A stretch of DNA of 64,000 nucleotides from Caldora sp965222765. GTDB lineage: Bacteria; Cyanobacteriota; Cyanobacteriia; Cyanobacteriales; Coleofasciculaceae. A program made the translations under genes and the position numbers. The notes under the pieces were generated by a model. That model saw nothing but the letters and a program-made list of their open reading frames with translations. It made no database searches and was not told where the DNA came from. The DNA is taken from positions 1 to 64,000 of the forward strand of contig CBDCVG010000041.1 in assembly GCA_965222765.1 (NCBI GenBank), read 5' to 3'. Shown here in pieces: positions 16,831-25,008 of the stretch; within the stretch, counting starts at the first letter, position 1, and the number at the start of each line of letters is the position of its first letter.

Positions 16831-18177
16831 ATGAGTTACGATTTTGACCTATTTGTTATTGGTGGTGGTTCTGGAGGAATTGCTACAGCCAGACGGGCAG
16901 CAGAATACGGTGCAAAAGTGGGAGTAGCAGAATTTGATCGTTTGGGTGGAACCTGTGTCAATCGCGGCTGCATTCCTAAGAAACTGATGGTTTATGCTTC
17001 TCATTTTCCTGATTTGTTTGAGGATGCTCAAGGTTATGGCTGGAGTGCCGTTAACAGTACCCTTGACTGGCAAAGGATGCTCAAGGTAGTGAATCAGGAA
17101 GTTGAGCGCCTCAATGGGGTGTATCAGCGAATGTTGGATAAGTCAGAAGTAGAATTATTTCGCGATTATGCTAAGTTCATTGATCCTCATACTTTGGAAA
17201 TAGGGGATCGTGCAATTACAGCTGAGAAAATTTTGATTGCTGTTGGGGGTATACCAGTTAAACCAGATATCCCAGGTATAGAACATGCGATCGTTTCTGA
17301 TGACATATTCCACCTCCAAGAGCAACCGAAGCGGATTGTCATTCTTGGTGCTGGCTATATTGGTGTCGAGTTTGCCTGCATTATGCACGGCTTGGGTTCT
17401 GAAGTAACCTTGCTCATCCGGAATGAACTGATTTTGAGGGGATTTGACGACGACTTGCGCACTGGCATTCAAGAAGGGATGCAGCAGCATGGTATCCGGA
17501 TTATTAAGATCACTGAACCTCCTGTAATTGAAAAAACTCCAGAAGGCTTACAGGTAAAGGTGAAAGGGGAAACTGAGGAGACCATTATTGCCGATGCTGT
17601 TAGTCTAGCAGCTACCGGTCGTAAACCAAATCTTGATAACCTAGGTTTAGAGAATGCGGGAGTGGAAGTTAAACGAGGAGCGATCGCAGTTGATCAATAT
17701 AGCCAGACTAGCCAGGAGCATATCTATGCTGTAGGAGATTGCACCGATAGGATGAATCTTACCCCTGTAGCGATTAATGAAGGTCGAGCCTTTGCTGATA
17801 CTCATTTTGGCGGTAAATCTCGGAAAATGAGCTATGAAAATGTACCCACGGCAATTTTTACCACACCGGAAGCAGCAACAGTCGGTTTAACTGAAGCCCA
17901 AGCACGGGAGCAATATGGAGAGGCAGTGAAGACCTATCGTGCTCGCTTCAGACCAATGTATCACACCTTAAGTGGTCGGGAAGAGAAAACGATGGTAAAG
18001 CTAGTAGTTGACCAAAATACTGATAAAGTCTTAGGTGCTCACATGGTAGGTGAACACGCAGCCGAAATCATTCAAGGAATAGCGATCGCACTTAAAATGG
18101 GAGCAACGAAAAAAGACTTCGATGCCACTGTTGGTATCCATCCTTCTACTGCCGAAGAATTCGTTACCATGCGGTGA
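16831..18177 (+). CDS. gor: Glutathione-disulfide reductase
   Basis: A 448-residue FAD/NADPH flavoprotein that reduces GSSG to GSH. The FAD-binding GGGSGGIATARRAA is at about 11-24. The redox-active disulfide is Cys42/Cys47 (GGTCVNRGCIPKK). The NADPH Rossmann motif is GAGYIGVEFA, followed by Arg-containing NELILRGFD. The catalytic His437/Glu442 lie in GIHPSTAEE, which is supplied by the partner subunit of the homodimer. It follows the peroxiredoxin-glutaredoxin gene and presumably supplies its GSH. A 112-bp MITE-like repeat lies between them, so independent transcription is possible. Confidence 0.95.
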   Translation: MSYDFDLFVIGGGSGGIATARRAAEYGAKVGVAEFDRLGGTCVNRGCIPKKLMVYASHFPDLFEDAQGYGWSAVNSTLDWQRMLKVVNQEVERLNGVYQRMLDKSEVELFRDYAKFIDPHTLEIGDRAITAEKILIAVGGIPVKPDIPGIEHAIVSDDIFHLQEQPKRIVILGAGYIGVEFACIMHGLGSEVTLLIRNELILRGFDDDLRTGIQEGMQQHGIRIIKITEPPVIEKTPEGLQVKVKGETEETIIADAVSLAATGRKPNLDNLGLENAGVEVKRGAIAVDQYSQTSQEHIYAVGDCTDRMNLTPVAINEGRAFADTHFGGKSRKMSYENVPTAIFTTPEAATVGLTEAQAREQYGEAVKTYRARFRPMYHTLSGREEKTMVKLVVDQNTDKVLGAHMVGEHAAEIIQGIAIALKMGATKKDFDATVGIHPSTAEEFVTMR

Positions 18178-18571
18178 TATGCTGATGCGATCGCACTCTT
18201 CTTGTCGGTTGGGTAGAGCTTTCGCACAACCGAACAAAGCGATCGCATAATTTGTGAGAAATGCGGTTATTGGTAATCACCGATAGCGAGCAAGATACAA
18301 AGCAGATAACCAAATACTGAAAGCGAGCAAGATGCTCGCACTACATTCCTTGCACTCAATAGGAGGGGTTTGAACCCCTGGTGGGTTGACTTCTAACACT
18401 GCTCTAATATCATTTCATAATAAGGTTGAAAGCAAAGCCAACCGGCTTCATGGCTTCCTACTTGCGATCGCGTCAAACGAGCAATATCAGGCTCAATTAA
18501 AATAGGATTTTGATGGACTCACTCATAAGACAAGCCTATCAAAATCCTCGAAAAAAAGGTGTCAACCAGAA
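18178..18571. other. Gene-free gap with HIP1 octamers and REP-like palindrome
   Basis: No credible gene. It contains several GCGATCGC-type octamers and a 17-bp palindrome GCGAGCAAGATGCTCGC at 18323-18339. A degenerate half copy, GCGAGCAAGATAC, is near 18286. A partial direct repeat (AAAATCCT-type) precedes the converging TerB-like gene. Confidence 0.6.
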
Positions 18572-19069
18572 TTAAACTTGTGTTTCAAATAAGGCAATCC
18601 GCAGTCTATCAGCTGTCTCTTCCATTTCCGCCACGGATTCTAAGCTAAGAACCACACTGGATTCAACTCCTAAAATCTCCGCTGCTTTAGCCACTGCTGC
18701 TTTTTCTTTTTCATGGTAATTTCCATCAGCTCGACTCATCTTGATTGCTTGGTACAACATGGAACGGCTAAAATTAATTGGAAAATCAAACTTTATGCCA
18801 CTCAATATCTCTTCGATGTTAGCATTTTTCCAATTGAATTTGCGCAGAGTTTCAAGGTACTCTTGAAGAGGTTCAGAGTCTACTGCCAGCATTTCTTGTT
18901 CGTCAATATACCACTGTATTTCTTCTTCTTTTAGTTCCCCATCTGCTCCAGCAATCGCCAATAATACGCAGCCAGCAGCAACTCCTACCTCAAAATTAAC
19001 AGGTTGAGGGAGGACACCATATTTATACTTGGCATATTTGCTCAGCTGGATGCTTTTTCCACTACTCAT
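18572..19069 (-). CDS. TerB-like (DjlA N-terminal type) domain protein
   Basis: A 165-residue helical protein. It carries two TerB-type motifs, AGADGELKEEEIQWY (about 40-54) and SRADGNYHEKEKAAV (about 113-127), each with the acidic A/S-x-A-D-G pattern proposed to bind metal in the tellurite-resistance TerB/DjlA family. There is no membrane segment. The function is unknown; members are linked to membrane or metal stress. An A/T-rich gap separates it from the P450 gene downstream in the window, which has the same orientation, so the P450-CDPS transcript could read into this gene. Confidence 0.72.
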   Translation of the reverse strand: MSSGKSIQLSKYAKYKYGVLPQPVNFEVGVAAGCVLLAIAGADGELKEEEIQWYIDEQEMLAVDSEPLQEYLETLRKFNWKNANIEEILSGIKFDFPINFSRSMLYQAIKMSRADGNYHEKEKAAVAKAAEILGVESSVVLSLESVAEMEETADRLRIALFETQV

Positions 19070-19182
19070 ATTTTACTCCTTTTTTTATTTGTTTTGAGCA
19101 CCTTCGATTTTTTCTACCAATTTTTGATTATTTTGTCAAATTTCCGATTGATTCTGACTGAAAAAATCTGAAATATTAGCTT

Positions 19183-20715
19183 CTAACTTAATAGTCGCAA
19201 GGAGATAATTCCAGGATTTTCCGGCTTTGGCATAGCACTAAACTTACGAATTGCAGTATTAAGGTTCTGAATGTTAACTTCGCAGTTGGAATAGAGAACT
19301 TTGAGAATAAAGGACTGCATGTAAGCAGAAAATAAACGGGCTGGACATTTTCGCGGATTACCCAGAGTATTAATCATCGAAAATGAATTGATTTCATATC
19401 GATTACGAGCCAGCATAGAAGCCATATTATCCTTGCTAGAACGTATGATAGCCTTGATATTATCTGGATTAAAGTTTTGGGGGTCGGGATAAATATTAGG
19501 GTCTTGATTAGCTTGATGACGATCAAGCCAGATCATTGTACCTGGTCTTACATAAACTTTTTCTTCGCAAACATCAAAAGTGAATGGTTTAATTGCCTGT
19601 CTCCATAGAGCTGTTGGATTACTTCCTCCTAAACGAATTGCTTCAAGGACGACAAGATCAATGAATGACAATTGTTCATTTTGAGTATTACTCTTAGCAT
19701 CGATGATTACTTTTTCTTTTAGGACTTCATTTTTCTCGATGAAGGATATTGTCCACATAAGGCTGAGAGAGGTTGTGTCATATAAACCAATAATTGTTGC
19801 TCCAAGTTCTTTTGCTTTATTAGGAGAGAGATTCTCAACTGATTCTCGAGTAAATGGAAGATTCCAAAGATCGAATGAGCGCTTAATGATATTGGTTTCT
19901 GAAGCAAGATTGATGCTAGCAAAATTATCAATTAATGCCGCTTTTACAAAGGTCACAATAGCATCAAAATCTTCAACTGCTTCAGGATTCATATTACTAA
20001 TCACATTTGCTGCCAGATCTACAAAATTAATGGTAATGTTTGAATATTCTTGAGAGTTAATATATTCATTCAATGGCTTATTATTGAAATCAATGACTCC
20101 AGGAATAAAACTATCAATATAAGCTACTAAATTACGAGTAAATGTTTCTAATGAAATTTCCTGGTTAAGAGAGTCGTTTATCAAAATAAAAGAGTATTCT
20201 TCTATATATCTTTGAAGTGATAAAACATGTGATGTATTTCCCAAAGTTGTCTCAATAGATGCTCGTTTTGACGCGCGGAAAGGACATCCATGGGGAAGTG
20301 TTCCCATGAAATCTCCAAATAACTCTTTAGTTGGATGTGTAGATGGAGACAAGTATTCATCGCGAATCTGAGCCTGATTTGTGATCTGATAAATAGCAGG
20401 TTGCCATCCCAGCCAAAATGTGCATAATCCGTTGTTTTGCAATGCCAAGCGACTAATCCCAGCTTGTGCAAAGTAGGCTGAAGCATCTTTTCCCTCTATA
20501 ACAGTACTTTGATGAAAAGATTTATGATGTCCAAAGATAAAATCTAGTAAATATTTTTTATGATGATGAGCTATTTGTCCAGGATAAATAGAACCTAAAT
20601 ACTGTAAAATCCAATATTTTTCAAATGTCTTTAATCCCCAGAAATTTATTTGTGAGTAAATTTTTGATATCCAGCTCCTCTTCTGAGTTTTATTGATTAT
20701 AGATGAACTAGGCAT
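19183..20715 (-). CDS. Cytochrome P450, divergent, paired with a cyclodipeptide synthase
   Basis: A 510-residue P450. The K-helix ExxR is Glu358-Arg361 (VLEAIRLGG). A PERF-like segment NFNPDN is near 414-419. The haem-ligating loop is NTLGNPRKCPARLF with Cys457. The I-helix carries GLYDTTS (310-316) in place of AGxxT. The Phe of the usual FxxGxxxC signature is Leu451-like (TLGNPRKC), which is unusual. Hydrophobic N-terminal stretches are weak, so a soluble protein is likely. The start is 11 bp after the cyclodipeptide synthase stop with an AAGAGGA Shine-Dalgarno, so the two are co-translated. Tailoring of a cyclodipeptide, by oxidation, coupling or aromatisation, is the likely role. The substrate cannot be deduced. 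Confidence 0.85.
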   Translation of the reverse strand: MPSSSIINKTQKRSWISKIYSQINFWGLKTFEKYWILQYLGSIYPGQIAHHHKKYLLDFIFGHHKSFHQSTVIEGKDASAYFAQAGISRLALQNNGLCTFWLGWQPAIYQITNQAQIRDEYLSPSTHPTKELFGDFMGTLPHGCPFRASKRASIETTLGNTSHVLSLQRYIEEYSFILINDSLNQEISLETFTRNLVAYIDSFIPGVIDFNNKPLNEYINSQEYSNITINFVDLAANVISNMNPEAVEDFDAIVTFVKAALIDNFASINLASETNIIKRSFDLWNLPFTRESVENLSPNKAKELGATIIGLYDTTSLSLMWTISFIEKNEVLKEKVIIDAKSNTQNEQLSFIDLVVLEAIRLGGSNPTALWRQAIKPFTFDVCEEKVYVRPGTMIWLDRHQANQDPNIYPDPQNFNPDNIKAIIRSSKDNMASMLARNRYEINSFSMINTLGNPRKCPARLFSAYMQSFILKVLYSNCEVNIQNLNTAIRKFSAMPKPENPGIISLRLLS

Positions 20716-20726
20716 GATTCCTCTTC

Positions 20727-21431
20727 TTATCTTTTTTTGAGTTGAAGTGAAACAACTGTTAAATCTTTTAGCTCTTGTAAGGCATTTGGATGTTTACCTT
20801 CTGCAATCTCAGTTAGGGTACTAAAAGATCCGGGATAAACCATCACTGGGTATCCCCTACGTTGCAAACAGGCAAAAATTGCAAACTCTTCAAGAAAATA
20901 ATCACTCGATTTTTCTATTCGCCTCTCCAATTCTTCTAAGCTGAGCTGAGACTGCTTTTTTTTGTGGAATTTTTCACCAAATGCTCTTACGGATGTTCTG
21001 AATAAGGTATCCTCTTTATAGAGATTTTTCAAGCTCTCATGATATTGAGCATAATCATGATACTGCTGTATTTGTGAACAGAATACAAATTTAAATTTGC
21101 AAGCTTTATCAAATTGGCTAAATATGCTTTTTTCTCTATACAAGAACTCTTGTCCAAGAAACAATGCTTTATCTTTGGCTTCCTCGGGATTTAAATCCTG
21201 CAGGGATTCTAATGTAATTCTATGTATGCTATCTCCAATCAATACACAGCAAAATGAAAAACGATTACTTATCCATTCGAGAGAAGCAATAAGCTTGGGA
21301 CGAATAAAGTTACTATTTTCTAAACTAACTCCACAGAAACAACTCTTATAGTTTTCAAACTTATTTCTCTGGGATTCAGGAGAGACAAAAATTATTTTTG
21401 CCCTATACCGAGGTAGTAAGCTATTCTGCAT
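20727..21431 (-). CDS. tRNA-dependent cyclodipeptide synthase
   Basis: A 234-residue cyclodipeptide synthase, which uses two aminoacyl-tRNAs to make a 2,5-diketopiperazine. GVSLENSNF places the nucleophile at Ser36 (AlbC Ser37). Tyr178 and Glu182 in DYFLEEFAIF match AlbC Tyr178 and Glu182 in number and spacing, and Tyr199-Pro200 in VMVYPGS fits the XYP-type signature. Asn39 is at the position (AlbC 40) that is Asn in the NYH subfamily, so the subfamily is ambiguous. Length is normal. It is the first gene of a two-gene unit with the P450. The A/T-rich composition compared with glgA next door hints at acquisition by transfer. The amino-acid specificity pockets cannot be read without alignment. 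Confidence 0.85.
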   Translation of the reverse strand: MQNSLLPRYRAKIIFVSPESQRNKFENYKSCFCGVSLENSNFIRPKLIASLEWISNRFSFCCVLIGDSIHRITLESLQDLNPEEAKDKALFLGQEFLYREKSIFSQFDKACKFKFVFCSQIQQYHDYAQYHESLKNLYKEDTLFRTSVRAFGEKFHKKKQSQLSLEELERRIEKSSDYFLEEFAIFACLQRRGYPVMVYPGSFSTLTEIAEGKHPNALQELKDLTVVSLQLKKR

Positions 21432-21611
21432 TTCAACTGTGATATTGATCTATTTTGACAAAAAAAAGTAGGGCATGGGCTATTATATGCGAGATATTCC
21501 TCTCTGGGATGCCCTCAAGCCTGTAAATCAGTAAAGCTGTCCTAAATGGATGGGGATTTAAACCTATTTTTCTGGTAAAGTTAAATTTTATTAAGCTAGA
21601 AGTGAACCTGT

Positions 21612-23087
21612 ATGTATATTGTGCAAGTTGCCTCTGAATGCGCTCCTGTCATTAAAGCTGGAGGTTTAGGGGATGTCGTTTACGGACTGAGCAGAGGGCT
21701 AGAAATTCAGGGTCATTGCGTCGAAATTATCTTGCCCAAGTACGACTGTATGCGCTATGACCATATTTGGGGACTCCACGAAGCCTATCGTGACTTGTGG
21801 GTACCCTGGTATGGTGGAGCCATCCACTGTTCCGTCTACTGCGGCTGGGTACATGGGCGAGTTTGCTTCTTTATCGAACCCCATTCCGGTGACAACTTCT
21901 TTAATCGGGGGTGTTATTACGGGTGTGTCGATGACAATATGCGCTTTGCCTTCTTCAGTAAAGCAGCATTGGAATTCCTACAGAAGAGCAACAAGCGTCC
22001 CGATGTTATCCACTGCCATGACTGGCAGACTGGTTTAGTCCCTGTCATGCTCTATGAGATGTACAAATATCATGGCATGGAGTACCAACGAGTTTGCTAC
22101 ACCATTCATAACTTTAAGCACCAAGGAATTGGAGGTGCTGATATACTCTGGGCAACTGGTTTAAATAAAGAACCTTACTACTTCAATTACGATCGCTTGG
22201 GTGATAACTTCAATGCCTTTGCTTTAAACTTTATGAAGGGTGGAATTGTTTACTCCAATTCTGTTAATACAGTTTCTCCTCACCACGCCTGGGAAGCTCA
22301 CCACACAGACATTGGCTGTGGTTTAAGTCATACTTTGCATCTACAACAGAACAAATTTGCTGGGATTCTCAACGGCATCGATTACGACATGTGGAATCCA
22401 GAATCAGACAGCTACATCCCTTATCAATATTCTAAGGATAACCTCGAAGAAAAAGCCTGGAACAAAAAAGCCCTAAGGGAGAGGCTTCTACTAGAGCAAA
22501 GCGATAAACCACTCATAGCCTTTATCGGTAGGTTGGATCCTCAAAAAGGTGTTCATCTACTTCATCATGCGCTCTACTACGCACTGAGCAGGGGGGCACA
22601 ATTTGTGCTGTTGGGTTCAGCAACAGAGCCAGGAATCAATGCCCAGTTTTGGCATGAGAAAAACCACTTAAACAATAACCCTAACTGCCATTTAGAAATT
22701 GGCTTTAACGAAGAATTAGCCCACCTGATTTATGCAGGAGCAGATATGATCGTAGTTCCTAGTAACTATGAGCCTTGTGGGTTGACCCAAATGATTGGAT
22801 TTCAGTACGGTACTGTACCCATTGTGCGGGGAGTTGGTGGGTTAGTGAATACCGTATTTGACCGAGATTACGATCAAACCAAGCCTCCTGAAGAACGCAA
22901 TGGTTATCTGTTCTATCAAACCGATAATCATGCCCTAGAATCAGCAATGGGTAGAGCCCTTGAATTGTGGTATACAGAGCCTGAAGAGTTCCGTAAGCTT
23001 GTCATTCAAGGCATGGATTATGACTACTCCTGGAATAACCCAGCTGAGGAATATATCAAGGTTTACGACTATATCCGGCATAAGTAA
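21612..23087 (+). CDS. glgA: Glycogen synthase (ADP-glucose type, GT5)
   Basis: A 491-residue GT-B glycosyltransferase that extends alpha-1,4-glucan from ADP-glucose. The ADP-glucose-binding KAGGLGDV is at residues 15-22 and the C-terminal donor motif is PSNYEPCGLTQM. IHCHDWQTGLVP and YTIHNFKHQG are family-typical. The ATG at 21612 gives the usual MYIVQVASECAPVIKAGG start. Sequence features such as the short N-terminus and the NPNCHLEIGFNEELAH segment resemble the cyanobacterial GlgA2 type, a weaker call. It is divergent from the cyclodipeptide synthase gene, with 180 bp between them. Confidence 0.95.
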   Translation: MYIVQVASECAPVIKAGGLGDVVYGLSRGLEIQGHCVEIILPKYDCMRYDHIWGLHEAYRDLWVPWYGGAIHCSVYCGWVHGRVCFFIEPHSGDNFFNRGCYYGCVDDNMRFAFFSKAALEFLQKSNKRPDVIHCHDWQTGLVPVMLYEMYKYHGMEYQRVCYTIHNFKHQGIGGADILWATGLNKEPYYFNYDRLGDNFNAFALNFMKGGIVYSNSVNTVSPHHAWEAHHTDIGCGLSHTLHLQQNKFAGILNGIDYDMWNPESDSYIPYQYSKDNLEEKAWNKKALRERLLLEQSDKPLIAFIGRLDPQKGVHLLHHALYYALSRGAQFVLLGSATEPGINAQFWHEKNHLNNNPNCHLEIGFNEELAHLIYAGADMIVVPSNYEPCGLTQMIGFQYGTVPIVRGVGGLVNTVFDRDYDQTKPPEERNGYLFYQTDNHALESAMGRALELWYTEPEEFRKLVIQGMDYDYSWNNPAEEYIKVYDYIRHK

Positions 23088-23218
23088 GGTATTGGGTGTT
23101 AGGTGTTAGGTGTTTGGTTTTTGGAGGCTCTCTTTGGTGTGTTTTAACTAGAGTGCTCTTACATTACCCTCTAATACCTAAACACTTGGGTTGAATGATT
23201 ACTCTTGCTGGAGTAGGA

Positions 23219-23400
23219 ATAACCACAAAGACACAAAGTACACAAAGGTTTATCAGGGACTGTTGCGGCTAGCTTCAATCTTCAATATCTTGTGGAACAG
23301 GCATCTTGCCTGTCATAAGGTTTCCCCTACAGGCGCACACCTATCCCATTATGTAAAAGAATACCACAATAATGTTGCCGAGGTTGCGATCGCACGCCTC
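23219..23400. repeat. Cluster of dispersed repeats after glgA
   Basis: It contains ACCACAAAGACACAAAG (again near 25236), the palindrome ACAGGCATCTTGCCTGT at 23297-23313 with its CTTGTGGA flank, and a unit beginning CCTACAGGCGCACACC (23326-23395). That unit recurs inverted at 25075-25151 and 25637-25715. No gene was seen. Confidence 0.7.
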
Positions 23401-23406
23401 TTCCTT

Positions 23407-23802
23407 TTATAAATCTTTCTCAAACAAGATATACGACCCAACAAGGTCTACATCGGATTCGGAATCGGTAATAACCGGATCTTTTTCATCCTCTTCGAGC
23501 GTATAACCTAACTTCTTATAAAACTTGCATAACCTCTCCCCTTGTGTATATAAGTATCCCATTACGACTCCTGATTCGCTACCTTCGATGGTTAACACTA
23601 TTTCCCTATAATTCCGTTTTTCCTGATTCGTGAAAAATTCATTATCAATGCCAATTTTCTCACCGCTAAACCCTCTTGCTATATGGATTTGTGTTAATTT
23701 ATATGCCTTACTTCTTGGTATCACGCAGCTACCTTCGTAGCATTCAAAGGATACTTTTGTTATTTCATCACTTTTCTGATCCTTGCTTACTTGTTTTTCC
23801 AT
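23407..23802 (-). CDS. Hypothetical protein, possible GNAT-like C-terminus
   Basis: A 131-residue acidic protein that I do not recognise. The segment GERLCKFYKKLGYTLEEDE (about 87-105) resembles the end of GNAT acetyltransferases, where a G-x-x-L-Y-x-x-x-G-Y pattern is common. The N-terminal acetyl-CoA-binding part is not evident, so it may be a fragment or a chance likeness. It has no signal peptide or membrane segment. Its upstream region (23861-23987) is nearly the same as that of the unrelated gene at 26060-26896. The start is the ATG at 23802, with only a weak Shine-Dalgarno. Confidence 0.5.
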   Translation of the reverse strand: MEKQVSKDQKSDEITKVSFECYEGSCVIPRSKAYKLTQIHIARGFSGEKIGIDNEFFTNQEKRNYREIVLTIEGSESGVVMGYLYTQGERLCKFYKKLGYTLEEDEKDPVITDSESDVDLVGSYILFEKDL

Positions 23803-23860
23803 TTTCGCTTATTTCCTCGCCCGATTTTTCACATCTTCAATCCATAATGAGCAATCTCCT

Positions 23861-23987
23861 CCTGCTCTGTCAGTCGGAAAAGTCCGATGATTAAGTCAGA
23901 AAGTCTTATTTTGCAGAGGAGATGTTTTTAGTCAGATTTCGCGTCCCTGTTTTCTGAGCTTCTGAAGGGGTAAAAATAAGACAGGGT
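23861..23987 (-). promoter_or_regulatory. Shared leader element, copy 1
   Basis: Read on the minus strand it contains CTTCAGAAGCTCAGAAAACA, then GACTTTCTGACTTAATCA, a short dyad TCGGACTTTTCCGA, and GACTGACAGAGCAGG just before the gene at 23407-23802. The same order of blocks precedes the gene at 26060-26896. It could be a promoter/operator, a leader RNA, or an old MITE. Confidence 0.55.
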
Positions 23988-24082
23988 AAAGTAGGTTGGG
24001 TGGAACGAAGTGAAACCCAACAAGTATTCTCCCGTTTTAGGTTACGCGATCGCGACCCTCGGGTGAGCGAAAAAAAGGGTGG

Positions 24083-24157
24083 GGAGATAGGGAGATAGGG
24101 AGATAGGGAGATAGGGAGATAGGGAGATAGGGAGATAGGGAGATGGGGAAATAGGGG
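24083..24157. repeat. Tandem octamer repeat (GGGAGATA)n
   Basis: About nine head-to-tail copies of GGGAGATA, the last ones with G/A changes. Related GGGGAGATG repeats are translated inside the CheA gene at 56870-56950. Confidence 0.9.
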
Positions 24158-24220
24158 AATTATGTCATCCTGAGCGATAGCGAAGGATCTCCAAACGGCC
24201 GAGATGCTTCACTATCACCT
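24157..24220. repeat. Fragment of the AGGACTTACGCAC repeat family, inverted
   Basis: GAATTATGTCATCCTGAGC..AGCGAAGGATCTCCAAACGG..GATGCTTCACTATCACCT matches the reverse complement of the interior of 16678-16789 but lacks both terminal repeats. Confidence 0.7.
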
Positions 24221-24349
24221 ATCTCTAGCTTAAGTTGACACCAATGGAATACACCCCTACCGAAAAAGCGATCGCACCCAACTCTTGTATTGCTAGGAGA
24301 AATCCCCATATCGGCTAAAATAAATAACACACTCATGAAGCGCGAATTC

Positions 24350-24616
24350 ATGAACAACCAAGAATTAGAGCAACAACTCCTCGGCCTCGATTTAGCCCAA
24401 AGGATTCGCATCCTCCAACTTTTGGCTCAAAGCCTGACACTAGCCTCAGCATCAGAGCTATGCCGATCCCCTAATGAACTTGATTTAAGCCGCAATAGCG
24501 AAGCGCTGCTGCAAGCAGATCGTAGTCCTCAGCATCCCCTACGGGGAATCCCCATTACAATTCCTCCAGATTTTGATGAACCTATGCCTGAATTATGGGA
24601 TGCTTTGGAACAATGA
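24350..24616 (+). CDS. Antitoxin of a PIN-domain toxin-antitoxin pair
   Basis: About 88 residues starting MNNQELEQQLLGLDLAQRIRI. The N-terminal helix set (LDLAQRIRILQLLAQSLT) and the C-terminal acidic tail (PPDFDEPMPELWDALEQ) fit small cyanobacterial antitoxins paired with PIN toxins. The stop codon overlaps the toxin start in an ATGA arrangement (24613-24616), the classic coupling of such pairs. An in-frame ATG at 24335 is an alternative start. The middle (about 34-66) is encoded by interspersed-repeat DNA (CGCAATAGCGAAGCGCTG), which looks like an in-frame insertion between the two conserved parts. Confidence 0.7.
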   Translation: MNNQELEQQLLGLDLAQRIRILQLLAQSLTLASASELCRSPNELDLSRNSEALLQADRSPQHPLRGIPITIPPDFDEPMPELWDALEQ

Positions 24617-25008
24617 TTTTACTTGACACTCATGTTTGGCTTTGGTGGCTCCATAGCCCAGAACAGCTTTCTGAACGTAGCCGTACCTTGTTAACCATAG
24701 GCGAAAACCAAAACACCCTTATAGTTTCTGTCATTTCCGTTTGGGAAATTGCACTCAAGCATAGTGCAGGAAAACTACCACTTCCCCTTTCCGTTAATGA
24801 ATGGTTTGCACTTGCCAAAACTCGACCTGGAATCACCATAGAACCACTTGAGCCACTAGATGCAATCGCCAGCACTCAATTACCCGGCGACTTCCACAAA
24901 GACCCAGCTGATCGCATTATTGTTGCACTTGCCTACCGCCGCAATATAGAACTTATTACCTGCGATCAAAAAATTCTCAACTATCCACACGTCAAAACAC
25001 TTTGGTAA
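24613..25008 (+). CDS. PIN-domain toxin (VapC-like ribonuclease)
   Basis: A 131-residue PIN nuclease starting MILLDTHVWLWWL, at the ATG that overlaps the antitoxin stop. PIN acidic residues are visible: Asp5 (LLDTHVW), Glu45-like in SVISVWEIALKH, and Asp in FHKDPADRIIVALAYRR, followed by LITCDQKIL. These coordinate Mg2+ or Mn2+ for RNA cleavage. An earlier in-frame ATG at 24595 adds six residues that overlap the antitoxin and is unlikely. The pair lies in a repeat-rich accessory block, typical for mobile stabilisation modules. Confidence 0.88.
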   Translation: MILLDTHVWLWWLHSPEQLSERSRTLLTIGENQNTLIVSVISVWEIALKHSAGKLPLPLSVNEWFALAKTRPGITIEPLEPLDAIASTQLPGDFHKDPADRIIVALAYRRNIELITCDQKILNYPHVKTLW

